In this document: in pieces, positions 48,224 to 57,706 of the stretch | How positions within the stretch are numbered: the stretch's first letter is position 1 | How the letters are laid out: every line of letters starts with the position of its first letter | Origin: Pseudomonas baltica | Lineage (GTDB): Bacteria; Pseudomonadota; Gammaproteobacteria; Pseudomonadales; Pseudomonadaceae | NCBI RefSeq assembly: GCF_014235765.1 | Contig: NZ_JACMYH010000001.1 | Coordinates: forward strand, 2,045,081-2,109,080 | DNA length: 64,000 nt | Direction: 5' to 3' | Program-made: the position numbers and the translations under genes | Notes under the pieces: generated by a model | Told to the model about the DNA's origin: nothing | The model's input: only the letters and a program-made list of their open reading frames with translations | Databases searched by the model: none

Positions 48224-48347
48224 GCGTAGGAGCGGTCCGCGGCCGCGAAAGCCGTCCCGCGGTCCATCAGACAGACCGCATCGACTGCTTCGCGGCCAAT
48301 GACCGCTCCTACGAACTGCACACGCACTCACCCGTAGGAGCGGTCCC
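48224..48347. repeat. REP cluster after the osmoprotectant operon
   Basis: Three units ('gtaggagcggtccgcggccg', 'gcggccaatgaccgctccta', 'gtaggagcggtcccttcgcc', the last truncated), lying between convergent genes. The core matches the variant at 27.1 kb. Confidence 0.82.
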
Positions 48348-48353
48348 TTCGCC

Positions 48354-50411
48354 CTACCCCAGATTGAACCGCGCCGTATTCTCGCTCAGCACTCGGCTCC
48401 CCTGCCCCAGTCGATCCGCCGCCTGGTTCACCGCCCGCGCGCCATCGAGCAGACGCACCGCCGCCTGGTCCACCTGCTGAATGTTGCTGCTCACCTCATC
48501 TGCCGTGGCCGCCTGCTCTTCCACCGCCGTAGCGATCTGCGCCAAGGTATCGGTCACCCCTTGCACCGCCCCGGCAATCTCACCCAGGCGTTCACCCAGG
48601 CCCATGACCGACTGCGCATCGACCTGCGCCTGGCCACACGCGGCCTGCATCAGTTCCACGGCCTGCTTGACCGTCGAGCGCAGGCTTTCCACCGTACCGG
48701 CAATCTGCCCAGTCGAAGCCTGGGTGCGCTGTGACAGGCTGCGTACCTCGTCGGCCACCACTGCAAACCCGCGCCCCTGCTCGCCCGCCCGCGCCGCCTC
48801 GATGGCCGCATTGAGCGCCAGCAGATTGGTCTGTTCGGCGATGCCGCGAATCGCATCCACCACCGACTGAATCTGCTGGCCCTGCTCGCTGACCCGGCCC
48901 AGGGCCTGCGCCGTGTCGTTCAAGCGCTGGTTGAGCTGCTGAATACTGGCCGTCGTGCGCTGGCTGTCACGGCTGCTGTCCTCGGCGATCTGCCGGGTCT
49001 GCTGGGCGCTGCCCGAAGCCAGTTCGCAACTGCGCGCCACGCCCTGCGAGGTGGCCGCAAGCTCGGTGGCGGCCGCAGCGATCTGACTGATCTGCTGTTG
49101 CTGCGCCTCGACCTCGTCGAGCGTGCCGCTGGATTGGCTGTTGAGCGTCACCACCGCCTGGCTCAGTTGCACGGTTTCGTGGTTGACGCCCAGCAGGCTG
49201 CCACGCAACTGCACCACGGCAGCATTGAGCGCCGTACTGATCGCCGCCAGCTCATCGCGCCCCTGCACCGCCACCTGCACACTCAGGTCACCGTCGCGCA
49301 GCGATTGCGCCAAGGTGGTAATGCCACTGGCGCTGCGGCGGATCGATGCTTGCAGGCACACGAACAGGTACAGCGCCGCCAACAGCAGCAGGGCGAACAC
49401 CGTCGCGCCCGGAATCAGCTGGCGAACGGCCTGGTCATGATAATGATCCAGGCGCACCTCCAACGACATCAGCGACTCGTGACGCAAGCCGTTCAGGGCG
49501 CCGAGCATGCTGTCCACACTGCTTTCGAACTGGGCCGCAGACAGCTTGATGTCGCCGCCGAACAGATTGTCGTCCAGACGCTTCAACTCACCGTCCAATG
49601 TACCCAGCGCCTGCTGATACTGCTCGTCCCAGCCGCGCAGTTGCTGCGGCAGGCGTTGCTGCAGCGTGCCACCGGCTTTCACCAGTTGCTCGCGCGCATC
49701 ATTGATACGGCTGCGCAGGTCACGCATCTGCAAACGACTCTGCAGGCTGAATTGCCCGGCGACCAGGGAGGACTGGCCAATGCTGCCCAGACGCCCCACA
49801 CGCTCGATCAGATCAGGGGCTTGCTGAGTGGCGATCTGCATCAACAGATAGCTTTCGCGCCACGGATCGACGATCAACCCGCTGGCCATGGCGATCTGTT
49901 CGCGCAGTACCTGCACCGACGTCAGCGCCGCCGTGAAACGGTCGTAGCCATCGGGCCACCAGCCCACCTGGCGCAGGCTCGCCAGGTCGAGGCCCTTGGT
50001 CGCGGTTTGCACCGTTTGCATTCGCTCCAGAGTGTCGGCAGGGGCCTTCTCGTGTGCCAGCTCAGCGGCCAGTTTATCGAGCGATGCCTGAATTCCCGGT
50101 GCGGCCGCCTCCAGCGCCGCGATCGCGGCCTGGGCCTCGGGCGTCGGCTGACGCTGGATATCCACCGCCTTCCAGCGCGCGGCACGATTGCGCTGCGCCG
50201 AGAGTTGCGCATCCAGGCTGTCGAGCGCCAGTAACTGATGCACGCCGCTGCGCTCGGCATCGATCACCGCCAGCCGGTCGCGAAAATCCTCGCCCAGCAA
50301 CCACAGGCTGCCGACCAGCGGCAGCATGAACAAGAGAAACAGCAGCTGAAACTTGCGGGCGAAACCATAGCGACCCAGCAACCGGATACCCGGCGACAAC
50401 AAAGCATGCAT
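48354..50411 (-). CDS. Methyl-accepting chemotaxis protein
   Basis: Transmembrane chemoreceptor of 685 residues. Membrane helices are at about 21-40 and 332-353. Between them lies a large all-helical periplasmic domain of about 290 residues, so ligand binding is of the long helical-bundle class. HAMP follows (about 354-406), then a signalling domain with the conserved hairpin tip [20 protein letters not shown]. There is no CheR-docking pentapeptide at the C-terminus (ends TARFNLG). The start at 50411 follows GGAG by nine bases. The ligand is unknown. Confidence 0.93.
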   Translation of the reverse strand: MHALLSPGIRLLGRYGFARKFQLLFLLFMLPLVGSLWLLGEDFRDRLAVIDAERSGVHQLLALDSLDAQLSAQRNRAARWKAVDIQRQPTPEAQAAIAALEAAAPGIQASLDKLAAELAHEKAPADTLERMQTVQTATKGLDLASLRQVGWWPDGYDRFTAALTSVQVLREQIAMASGLIVDPWRESYLLMQIATQQAPDLIERVGRLGSIGQSSLVAGQFSLQSRLQMRDLRSRINDAREQLVKAGGTLQQRLPQQLRGWDEQYQQALGTLDGELKRLDDNLFGGDIKLSAAQFESSVDSMLGALNGLRHESLMSLEVRLDHYHDQAVRQLIPGATVFALLLLAALYLFVCLQASIRRSASGITTLAQSLRDGDLSVQVAVQGRDELAAISTALNAAVVQLRGSLLGVNHETVQLSQAVVTLNSQSSGTLDEVEAQQQQISQIAAAATELAATSQGVARSCELASGSAQQTRQIAEDSSRDSQRTTASIQQLNQRLNDTAQALGRVSEQGQQIQSVVDAIRGIAEQTNLLALNAAIEAARAGEQGRGFAVVADEVRSLSQRTQASTGQIAGTVESLRSTVKQAVELMQAACGQAQVDAQSVMGLGERLGEIAGAVQGVTDTLAQIATAVEEQAATADEVSSNIQQVDQAAVRLLDGARAVNQAADRLGQGSRVLSENTARFNLG

Positions 50412-50810
50412 GTCCGACAACTCCACGGAGAATGCAGGTACCTACGGAAACGTGGCGCCAGCAAAATGCCACTGCAGCAAGATTCAGACCAACCGACTTT
50501 CTCAGCCTTTGCCCGCAGCGTCGAGCACGCCCCATCGGCTGCGGCTTCGCTTTGGTGCATCTGCCCACCTATGCACGCCTCCAATGAGTGCAGCGGTTGT
50601 GTAACCGGAAGTGGCAACCGCACCGCAACGCATTACCCAGGGCGCATGCGCAGCGGGGTTCGTCGACATGGCCCGGAACCTGCTACAGGCAAACCGCAAA
50701 AGCTGACCAAGCAGTTATGTTTCAGCACACGGCCAACGCTCGATCGGGCTTGCTCGCTACACACACCGTCGCCGCACGATCCACGGCGCCCATCGCCCCA
50801 GGGGAGCAAC
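50412..50810. other. Divergent intergenic region MCP / purine permease
   Basis: 399 bases with no recognisable gene or REP element. It contains both promoters. The stretch before the permease was checked by eye for a purine-riboswitch-like core and none was seen. Confidence 0.45.
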
Positions 50811-52106
50811 ATGCTGGACTCATTTTTCAAGCTGAAAGCGCACAACACCACCGTGCGCACGGAAATCCTCGCCGGGGTCACCACGTTCCTGGCCATGGCC
50901 TACATCCTGTTCGTCAACCCCAGCATTCTTGGCGAAACCGGCATGGACAAGGGCGCGCTGTTCGTGGCCACCTGCCTGGCCGCCGCCATCGGCTCGGCGA
51001 TCATGGGCCTGATCGCCAACTACCCGATTGCCCTGGCACCGGGCATGGGCCTCAATGCGTTCTTCACCTACACCGTGGTCCTGCACCTGGGCCATAGCTG
51101 GCAGGTTGCACTGGGTGCGGTCTTCATATCAGCGGTGTGTTTCTTCCTGCTGTCGATCTTCCGCATCCGTGAATGGATCATCAACAGCATTCCCCTGCCG
51201 CTGCGGTCGGCCATCGCTGCGGGCATCGGCCTGTTCCTCGCACTCATTGCGCTGCAAAACGCCAAGATCGTGGTTGCCAACCCGGCCACTCTGGTCGGCA
51301 TGGGTGATCTGTCGAAACCCGAACCGGTACTGGCGATCCTCGGCTTCTTCATCATCGTCGCACTCGAGGCACTCAAGGTCCGTGGCTCGGTGCTGATCGG
51401 CATCCTGCTGATCACCGTGGTGTCGATCCTGCTTGGAGTAACCCCGTTCGGGGGTGTGGTATCAATGCCACCGTCACTGGCGCCGACCTTCCTGCAACTC
51501 GATATCAAGGGCGCATTCGATGTGGGCTTGATCAGCGTGATCTTCGCCTTCCTGTTCGTCGATCTGTTCGACAACTCCGGTACCTTGATCGGCGTGGCCA
51601 AGCGCGCCGGCCTGATGGGCAAAGATGGCCACATGCCTAAAATGGGCCGCGCCCTGATCGCCGACAGCACCGCGGCGCTGGCCGGCTCGCTGCTGGGCAC
51701 TTCGACCACCACCAGCTACATCGAATCGGCCGCCGGCGTCAGCGCTGGCGGCCGGACCGGCCTGACCGCCATCGTGGTCGCCGTGCTGTTCCTGCTGGCG
51801 TTGTTCTTCGCGCCTCTGGCCGGCAGCGTCCCGGCATTCGCCACCGCGCCCGCCCTGCTGTTCGTAGCCGTGCTGATGGCCTCCGGGCTGGCAGAAGTCG
51901 ACTGGGACGACATCACCGTCGCCGCCCCGGTCCTGGTGACTGCCCTGGCCATGCCGCTCACCTACTCGATCGCCAACGGCATCGCCTTCGGCTTCATTAC
52001 CTGGACAGCGGTCAAACTGCTGAGTGGCCGGTGGCGCGAACTCAATTCGGCACTGGTCGTGTTGTCGATCATCTTCGTCATCAAGCTGGGCTGGTTCGGT
52101 GGCTGA
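50811..52106 (+). CDS. NCS2/AzgA-type purine permease
   Basis: Inner-membrane proton symporter of 431 residues in the AzgA (adenine/guanine/hypoxanthine) branch. It begins (M)LDSFFKLKAHNTTVRTEILAGVTTFLAMAYI, split here only by naming it, and carries GMGLNAFFTYTVV and the signature TSTTTSYIESAAGVSAGGRT. Twelve or more hydrophobic segments. An AGGGGAGC ribosome site lies directly before the ATG at 50811. The exact purine is not determinable. Confidence 0.93.
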   Translation: MLDSFFKLKAHNTTVRTEILAGVTTFLAMAYILFVNPSILGETGMDKGALFVATCLAAAIGSAIMGLIANYPIALAPGMGLNAFFTYTVVLHLGHSWQVALGAVFISAVCFFLLSIFRIREWIINSIPLPLRSAIAAGIGLFLALIALQNAKIVVANPATLVGMGDLSKPEPVLAILGFFIIVALEALKVRGSVLIGILLITVVSILLGVTPFGGVVSMPPSLAPTFLQLDIKGAFDVGLISVIFAFLFVDLFDNSGTLIGVAKRAGLMGKDGHMPKMGRALIADSTAALAGSLLGTSTTTSYIESAAGVSAGGRTGLTAIVVAVLFLLALFFAPLAGSVPAFATAPALLFVAVLMASGLAEVDWDDITVAAPVLVTALAMPLTYSIANGIAFGFITWTAVKLLSGRWRELNSALVVLSIIFVIKLGWFGG

Positions 52107-52186
52107 TCACCGCACTGCGCAGACCCTCGCACGCCACGCGCAGCCTAAGCGTTTGATCGCACGCATAAATATTTTGCAAAGGGGTG

Positions 52187-52215
52187 TTGACACAATTTCG
52201 TTTCAGGCGAATAAT
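52187..52215 (+). promoter_or_regulatory. Sigma-70 promoter of tRNA-Met
   Basis: TTGACA (perfect -35) and AATAAT with a 17-base spacer, ending 11 bases before the tRNA. The bases between -10 and the tRNA are GC-rich (GCGCGCC), the kind of discriminator associated with stringent control of stable RNA genes. Confidence 0.85.
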
Positions 52216-52226
52216 GCGCGCCACTT

Positions 52227-52303
52227 GGCTACATAGCTCAGTTGGTTAGAGCATAGCATTCATAATGCTGGGGTCCGGGGTTCAAGTCCCTGTGTAGCCA
52301 CCA
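52227..52303 (+). tRNA. tRNA-Met (CAT), elongator type
   Basis: 77 bases including an encoded CCA. Acceptor GGCTACA pairs with TGTAGCC, the D arm is GCTCAGTTGGTTAGAGC, the anticodon loop is TTCATAA with anticodon CAT at 52261-52263, and the T loop is GTTCAAGTC. The paired first base of the acceptor (G1-C72) argues against an initiator tRNA. An Ile2 (lysidine-modified CAT) identity is possible but less likely by sequence. Confidence 0.95.
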
Positions 52304-52346
52304 AGTACGATCCACAGATGTCTACAGCAGTCTGTGAGTCACCTCA

Positions 52347-52375
52347 AGAAGCCCGCCTCGTGCGGGCTTTCTTGT
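52347..52375 (+). terminator. Terminator after tRNA-Met
   Basis: AGCCCGC/GCGGGCT stem with a tight loop, then TTTCTTGTTT on the plus strand. It lies between the tRNA and the convergent receptor gene and may serve both. Confidence 0.8.
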
Positions 52376-52403
52376 TTCTGGTTGTCTGGCAAGGCCAAGC
52401 GGA

Positions 52404-54623
52404 TTACCAGCGATACGCCACGGTCCCCAGCACCGTGCGCTCATCACCCCAATAGCAGCGACCGGCATTGTTGCAGCCCGACACGTATTCCTTGTCGAAC
52501 ACATTCTTCGCGTTCACGTCCACCGACCAATGCTTGTCGATGTCATACCCTATCAAGGCGTCAACCAGCGTCACATCGCCCGCCTTCAGCTTGCCGTACA
52601 GTGTCGGCGCGGTGTAGGCAAAGGTACTGTCGAAATAGCGCACGCCGCCGCCCAGGCGTAAACCGCTCAGCGCACCTTCCAGGAAGCGATACGTCATCCA
52701 GGTCGACGCCTGATTGCGCGGAATGCCCGTCAGTTGACGATCCTCGAACAATGACCCCGGCGCATCCTTGGTAACTCGCGCATCGGTGTAGGTGTACGAC
52801 GCGACCAAGCTCAGATTACGCGTTACCTCACTATTGACCTCAAGCTCGACGCCTTTGGACTCGCTCTTGCCAACTTGCTGGCTGAAACCGTTGCTGCCTG
52901 CGACTACGTCGCGAGATTTGGTCAAATCGAAAACCGCAGCGCTGAAGGTGGTATTCCAGCCCGCGGGCTCGAACTTCAGACCCACTTCATACTGTTCGCT
53001 GAGGATCGGATCGAGCAGATCGCCGTTGGGCTGCGACGATTGCTGTACAGGCGTGAATGCAGTGGAATAGCTGACGTAGGGAGAGATACCGTTTTCGAAC
53101 TGGTACATCACGCCCGTCTGCCAGCTGAACCGATGATCCCAACCGTCAAGATCCGTCGCCGCTACCGCTGCGCTGCCTGGACGAGCCGCGCTGGCACGGT
53201 TGCGGTATTGGCTCTGTACCCAGTCCTGACGCCCGCCCAGCAGGAAAATCCAATTATCGTACTTGCTTTGCAATTGCCCATACGCACCGTACATGTGCTG
53301 ATCGAGCTGGGAATTCTGCACGTATTGCGAGGCACTGGGTTGCACCGGCGAGAACACCGGCCTGAATACATTGTAAGTACCGCCCAGGCCTGCGTTCCAA
53401 TCCTGATTGAACGAGGTACGGTCGTAACTGGCGCCCAGCAATACCGTGTTATCCAGCGCCCCCGAAGTGAAGTGCCCTTCGAATTGGTTGTCCACCGAAT
53501 AAGTGATCGACTTGTTGTCGCGATCATACGCAGTGCTGCTCAATGTACTTCCGAAGCCAGCCTGATTCAGATTGTTCGGCCAGGTTTCATGGCGGTTCAA
53601 ACGTGATTCCATGTAGCGCGAGTTCTGCCGGAACTGCCAGACGTCGTTGATCTGATGGCTGAACTCGTAACCCAGGGTCCAGGTTTCGCGCTCGAAGTCG
53701 TCCCAGCCTGGGTTGCCGTTGAACTGGTCCTTGCCGATCTTGCCATTGACGTTGTTGAGCAGCGTTCCTGCAGCCGGATAGCCCAGCAGCAGTTTGGTGC
53801 GGTCGCGCTGGTAGCTGGACAGCAGGGTCAGTGCCGTGTCCTGGTTGAAATTGAAAGTCATCGACGGCGCGATATAGAGGCGGTCGTCCGGCACCGAGTC
53901 GACTTGCGTATCGGCATTGCGGCCCAGCATCACCATTCGTCCCAGGATACGGTTATCGTCCGTCAACGGGCCGGATACATCGATCCCAAGCTGGCGCCTG
54001 TTATTGCTGCCATAGGTGAATTTCGCTTCGCCTTGCGCAGTTTCGGTCGGCTTCTTGCTCACCAGATTGACCAATCCGCCGGGCGCATTCTCACCATAGA
54101 GAATCGAGCTGGGGCCTCGAAAGATTTCGGTACGTTCCAGGCCATAGGGCTCGGTGGTGGTGTCGTAGCGATTGCCTTGCAGGCGTAGACCATCCTTCAG
54201 CAACCCGTAGCCATAGTCCGTGGCGTTGTAACCTCGGATGGAAAACAGATCACCGGCCAGGCCGTCACCGACAGCGAAAGGTGGAGCGAAGATACCCGGT
54301 ACGTAACCAAGAATGTCGGTCAGGGTCTGCGAGCCCTGGTCTTGAATGCGTTGGCGTGTCACCACCGAAACCGAACGCGGAGTCTCGGACAAAGGTGTGC
54401 TGGTTTTGGTACCCGCGGTGCTGTTGCGTACCTGGTAGCCCACTGTCTGCTGGCTTTCCGGTGCTTGTTCGGTAATGACCAAGTCTTGCAATTGCAGCTC
54501 TGGGCCCTTGCTCACAGGCCTGGCCGGTGCTTCCTCGGCAGAGACCATTGCCTGCCAACCGACTGTGGCAACAACCAAAGCCAAAGAATTCATGCCAAGA
54601 TTCATCTTGTTATTGCAAGCCAT
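52404..54623 (-). CDS. TonB-dependent siderophore receptor
   Basis: Outer-membrane gated barrel of 739 residues importing an iron-siderophore with energy from TonB-ExbBD. A signal peptide ends near MVSAEE. A short TonB-box region (LQDLVITEQ) precedes the plug domain with TSTPLSETPRSVSVVTRQRI and IRGYN, then a 22-strand-type barrel ending in aromatic AYRW. There is no N-terminal signalling domain, so it does not itself work through an ECF sigma/anti-sigma pair. The FhuA/FoxA-like layout suggests a hydroxamate ligand, inferred only. GGAGGGG precedes the start. Confidence 0.93.
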   Translation of the reverse strand: MACNNKMNLGMNSLALVVATVGWQAMVSAEEAPARPVSKGPELQLQDLVITEQAPESQQTVGYQVRNSTAGTKTSTPLSETPRSVSVVTRQRIQDQGSQTLTDILGYVPGIFAPPFAVGDGLAGDLFSIRGYNATDYGYGLLKDGLRLQGNRYDTTTEPYGLERTEIFRGPSSILYGENAPGGLVNLVSKKPTETAQGEAKFTYGSNNRRQLGIDVSGPLTDDNRILGRMVMLGRNADTQVDSVPDDRLYIAPSMTFNFNQDTALTLLSSYQRDRTKLLLGYPAAGTLLNNVNGKIGKDQFNGNPGWDDFERETWTLGYEFSHQINDVWQFRQNSRYMESRLNRHETWPNNLNQAGFGSTLSSTAYDRDNKSITYSVDNQFEGHFTSGALDNTVLLGASYDRTSFNQDWNAGLGGTYNVFRPVFSPVQPSASQYVQNSQLDQHMYGAYGQLQSKYDNWIFLLGGRQDWVQSQYRNRASAARPGSAAVAATDLDGWDHRFSWQTGVMYQFENGISPYVSYSTAFTPVQQSSQPNGDLLDPILSEQYEVGLKFEPAGWNTTFSAAVFDLTKSRDVVAGSNGFSQQVGKSESKGVELEVNSEVTRNLSLVASYTYTDARVTKDAPGSLFEDRQLTGIPRNQASTWMTYRFLEGALSGLRLGGGVRYFDSTFAYTAPTLYGKLKAGDVTLVDALIGYDIDKHWSVDVNAKNVFDKEYVSGCNNAGRCYWGDERTVLGTVAYRW

Positions 54624-54710
54624 CTACCTTCCCCTCCCCTGAAGATCCCGCGAAAGCCAGCCCATTTTGTAACGGTATATCTCGGGGCGGAAATTAACAT
54701 AGAGTGATTT

Positions 54711-54730
54711 GCATTAACATTATTGTTATC
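54711..54730 (-). promoter_or_regulatory. Candidate Fur box of the siderophore receptor
   Basis: On the minus strand GATAACAATAATGTTAATGC matches about 13 of 19 positions of the Fur consensus. It lies 88 bases upstream of the receptor ATG in AT-rich promoter-like DNA, where iron repression would be expected. Confidence 0.6.
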
Positions 54731-54734
54731 GAAT

Positions 54735-54779
54735 AAAAAGCGCCCCAAACAACTTGAGGGGTAGGCGTGCGCTTTTTTT
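54735..54779. other. Imperfect hairpin with T-tracts between receptor and dehydrogenase genes
   Basis: AAAGCGC ... GCGCTTT with an inner CCCC/GGGG pairing. T-runs follow on both strands (seven T on plus). It could be a terminator, but no known transcript ends here on either strand. Confidence 0.35.
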
Positions 54780-54845
54780 CGCGCACCCACTTTCGCCCAT
54801 CTCTAAATTGCTACCATGACCGTCATTTCCCACCCGGAGGTCTAC

Positions 54846-55784
54846 ATGCGCGCAACCGTGCTGGTGCTGGTCGAAACCATCAACGACTACGTGTCGATTC
54901 TCGAAGATCAAGGCTACGAGCTGATCATGGCGCCCTCACCGGCAGCCCGCGCAGAGGCCATCGAGCAACACGCAGATCGCATCGATGCGGTGCTCACACG
55001 CGGGCCACTGGGTCTGACGGCAGATGAAATGGCAACGCTGCCCAAACTGCGCATCATCTGTGTGCTCGGTGCGGGTTACGAGAACGTTGACCTGCCAGCC
55101 GCCAAGGCACACGGCCTGACCGTGACCAATGGGGCCGGAGTCAATGCATCGTCGGTGGCAGATCACACCCTGGCGCTGCTGCTGGCACTGATGCGCGACA
55201 TCCCCGGCGCCGATGCGTCGGTACGCCGAGGCGAATGGGCCAAGACCATGCGTCCGTCGGTGGCGGGCAAGCGTCTAGGCATCATCGGGCTGGGCGCTGT
55301 TGGCTTGGCAATCGCCAAGCGCGCCGCATTAGGTTTCGACATGAGCGTGCAGTACCACAATCGGAGCCCGCGCGATGATGTCGACTATGGCTATTGCGCA
55401 AACCCGACGGACCTGGCTGCGGTCAGTGACATCCTGATAATTGCCACGCCCGGCGGCGCGCAGACACGCGCCATCGTCGACGCCGGCGTACTGGAAGCAC
55501 TCGGCCCTCAGGGTTATCTGGTCAATATCGCCCGTGGCAGCGTCGTGTCTACGCCCGATCTATTGGACGCTCTGCAAAGGCAGGCCATCGCGGGTGCTGC
55601 GCTGGACGTCTTCGACGACGAGCCCAACGTACCTGATGCGTTGAAAACGCTGCGCAACGTGGTCCTGACGCCTCACGTGGCCGGCCTTTCGCCCGAAGCC
55701 ACGCAAGACACGGTGAAGATGGTCGAACGCAACCTGACTGCGTTCTTCGCCGGCGAGCCTGTGCTGACGCCAGTCCAGCTTTGA
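54846..55784 (+). CDS. D-isomer-specific 2-hydroxyacid dehydrogenase
   Basis: NAD(P)-dependent dehydrogenase of 312 residues reducing 2-keto acids (glyoxylate/hydroxypyruvate-type or similar). The nucleotide-binding motif GLGAVGLAIAKRA, the catalytic Arg in NIARGSVV, the Glu in DVFDDEPNVP and the His in LTPHVAGLS are all present. GGAGG is five bases before the ATG at 54846, which fixes the start over the ATG at 54816. Substrate not determinable. Confidence 0.93.
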   Translation: MRATVLVLVETINDYVSILEDQGYELIMAPSPAARAEAIEQHADRIDAVLTRGPLGLTADEMATLPKLRIICVLGAGYENVDLPAAKAHGLTVTNGAGVNASSVADHTLALLLALMRDIPGADASVRRGEWAKTMRPSVAGKRLGIIGLGAVGLAIAKRAALGFDMSVQYHNRSPRDDVDYGYCANPTDLAAVSDILIIATPGGAQTRAIVDAGVLEALGPQGYLVNIARGSVVSTPDLLDALQRQAIAGAALDVFDDEPNVPDALKTLRNVVLTPHVAGLSPEATQDTVKMVERNLTAFFAGEPVLTPVQL

Positions 55785-55787
55785 AAC

Positions 55788-55835
55788 GTGTGGGAGCGGT
55801 GCGGGCGGCGAGCCCGCTGCTCCCCAGCCTCATAC
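55788..55835. repeat. Degenerate REP-like unit
   Basis: A single 'gtgggagcggtgcgggcggc' palindrome variant with 'gagcccgctgctccccagcc' directly after the dehydrogenase stop, between convergent genes. Confidence 0.5.
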
Positions 55836-55840
55836 AGTGA

Positions 55841-56365
55841 TCAGATCACCCCACAGGCCATCCGCGCCGCACCACCGCCCAACGGCGCCGGTGAATCGGC
55901 GTGGTTGTCACCACCGGCGTGCACCATCAGTGCATGCCCTTCCACTTCGCTGAGCTTTTTCAAACGCGGGGCCAGCACGGGATACGTTGCGGTACCGTCG
56001 GCGTTCACGTAGATCGCCGGCAAGTCACCCAAATGTCCCTTCGCATCGTAAGGTCCCAAGTGCTTGCCGGTCTTCTGTGGATCGAAGTGCCCGCCTGCCG
56101 CTTCCGCCGCCGACATCTTGCCGTCTTTCATCGCCGACGCGCAGCTGCCGTTGGCATGCACATGAAATCCATGCACGCCTGCGGGCAGCGACTTCAGCTG
56201 CGGAGTGAACTGCAGGCCATAGGCCGTTTCCTCGATCATCACCGTGCCGATCGGCTGGGGTGCGCCCTCGGCGCTCACCAGGTTGATCTGGACTTCCTTG
56301 GATGCCGCATTGGCGCTACCGATCGACATCGCTGCCATCAGTGCCAGCCAGCCATAAGACTTCAT
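55841..56365 (-). CDS. sodC: Copper/zinc superoxide dismutase (periplasmic)
   Basis: Dismutates superoxide in the periplasm. The 174 residues have a signal peptide (ending ANA, about residue 21), copper ligands in HGFHVHANG, the bridging and zinc-site region [20 protein letters not shown], and the C-terminal [14 protein letters not shown] and [12 protein letters not shown]. Cysteines for the structural disulfide (GSC and MAC) are present. GGAGG precedes the ATG at 56365, fixing the start. Confidence 0.95.
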   Translation of the reverse strand: MKSYGWLALMAAMSIGSANAASKEVQINLVSAEGAPQPIGTVMIEETAYGLQFTPQLKSLPAGVHGFHVHANGSCASAMKDGKMSAAEAAGGHFDPQKTGKHLGPYDAKGHLGDLPAIYVNADGTATYPVLAPRLKKLSEVEGHALMVHAGGDNHADSPAPLGGGAARMACGVI

Positions 56366-56465
56366 GGTGCCTCCCTCGCTTCGCGTTTGATTACCGAAAA
56401 GGCCACGACCCAAGCCGTCGCCCATCCGATTCAGAACCCGAATGCGGCTCACTCGTTCCTGGCCA

Positions 56466-57104
56466 TCAATCCAGCGCGCGCAAACGGTACTGTGGTGGCA
56501 ACTGATCGAAGCCACTGATGGTCACATCCAGGCTCTTCCAGCGGCCGTCCTTGATGCCATAGATACAGCCATGCACCGACAGCTCCTGGCCACGGTGCCA
56601 GGCGTTCTGGACAATACTGGTGTGCCCCACGTTGGCCACCTGCTGAATCACGTTGAGTTCGCACAATCGGTCGACCTGCTCTTCTTCGGTAGGCAGGGTC
56701 GCCAGCGTTTTGCGGTGCTCGTAATACAGGTCGCGAATGGTCCGCAGCCAGCCATCGATCAGCCCCAGCTGTCGATCCTGCATCGCCGCGCGAACACCGC
56801 CGCAGCCATAGTGACCGGTGACCAGAATGTGTTTGACCTTGAGCACGTCGACCGCGTACTGAATCACCGACATGCAGTTCAGATCGGTGTGCAGCACCAC
56901 GTTGGCAACGTTGCGGTGGACGAACAGATCGCCCGGCAACATGCCGACGATCTCATTGGCCGGCACGCGCGCGTCCGAGCACCCGATCCAGAGGAATTCA
57001 GGTGTCTGCTGGCGTGCCAGTTTGGCGAAGAACTCCGGATCCTCTTCCTTGATCGCCTCGGCCCACCGCGCGTTGTTGTCGATCAGTTCCTGTAGGTCAT
57101 GCAT
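56466..57104 (-). CDS. can: Beta-class carbonic anhydrase
   Basis: Zinc enzyme interconverting CO2 and bicarbonate, 212 residues. The zinc ligands and catalytic dyad are visible in [12 protein letters not shown] and [10 protein letters not shown] (Cys, Asp-Arg, His, Cys). The start at 57104 ([11 protein letters not shown]) follows GAGGG and matches E. coli Can; the upstream ATG adds 13 residues. Confidence 0.94.
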   Translation of the reverse strand: MHDLQELIDNNARWAEAIKEEDPEFFAKLARQQTPEFLWIGCSDARVPANEIVGMLPGDLFVHRNVANVVLHTDLNCMSVIQYAVDVLKVKHILVTGHYGCGGVRAAMQDRQLGLIDGWLRTIRDLYYEHRKTLATLPTEEEQVDRLCELNVIQQVANVGHTSIVQNAWHRGQELSVHGCIYGIKDGRWKSLDVTISGFDQLPPQYRLRALD

Positions 57105-57242
57105 GTTCAGCCCTCGAGAATCGTTTGGATTATGACTGGCCATGGCTGCACAAGGTCACGGTCGGCGCGGACAAATCATGCTGAATCTTTCCACTCGTAC
57201 GGGGGTCAACCCTATCTAGACACACACCAGAGGATTGCCGTA

Positions 57243-57650
57243 ATGACCGACTCCCATCGCCCCTACGATGCCCCACAACCCGCTGCGATCGATGACATTG
57301 AAGACCGCATGGGCCAGGTTCGAGAGCTGGATTTCGATGACGCCGACGGTCCCACCGGCAGGATCGGCGACACCATTCCTGCCGATGAGCTGGAGCATCT
57401 GGTGCCTGACGAACGCGCCCGCGAAGCAGGACTGACCGGCGCTTCGATGGATGACCACAATCCGACCGACGACGACATGAGCCCCGAAACACTGATCCGT
57501 GAGGATGGCGCACGTTCGCCCGATGAGCCAGGCGACAGCGGACCCGCTGATCAGGAACTCAGCTTCGTCGATGAAGACGACATCGGTGGCGGCGATGGCC
57601 TGGATGAAGAAGAACTGGCGCTGATCGACCCACTCGATGGCAAACGCTGA
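57243..57650 (+). CDS. Acidic protein of unknown function
   Basis: 135 residues, extremely rich in Asp, Glu, Pro and Gly, with no hydrophobic core and probably largely disordered. Repeated acidic stretches include ELDFDDADGPTGRIGD and DEDDIGGGDGLDEEELALID. Pseudomonads have comparable genes, some labelled 'serine kinase/HPr-related', but no kinase or HPr motif is visible here. The ATG at 57243 has only a weak AGGA-type ribosome site about ten bases upstream. It is divergent from the carbonic anhydrase gene. Confidence 0.75.
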   Translation: MTDSHRPYDAPQPAAIDDIEDRMGQVRELDFDDADGPTGRIGDTIPADELEHLVPDERAREAGLTGASMDDHNPTDDDMSPETLIREDGARSPDEPGDSGPADQELSFVDEDDIGGGDGLDEEELALIDPLDGKR

Positions 57651-57668
57651 GTCCAGCATGCCTAGCGA

Positions 57669-57697
57669 TCACTGCCCGAGGCAATCTCGGGCAGTGA
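57669..57697. terminator. Hairpin between convergent genes
   Basis: A perfect 12-bp stem (TCACTGCCCGAG/CTCGGGCAGTGA) with a five-base loop, between the acidic-protein stop and the rimI stop. No T-run. Symmetrical placement suggests a shared bidirectional 3' structure. Confidence 0.6.
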
Positions 57698-57706
57698 CTC
57701 CGACTG

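Noticed and set aside
50412..50810. Purine riboswitch before the purine permease
   Set aside because: No purine-aptamer core or matching three-way junction could be recognised by eye in the leader. A covariance-model search would settle it.
52227..52303. Integrated element at the tRNA-Met gene
   Set aside because: No integrase, no direct repeat of the tRNA 3' end and no composition change were seen; the neighbours are ordinary chromosomal genes.
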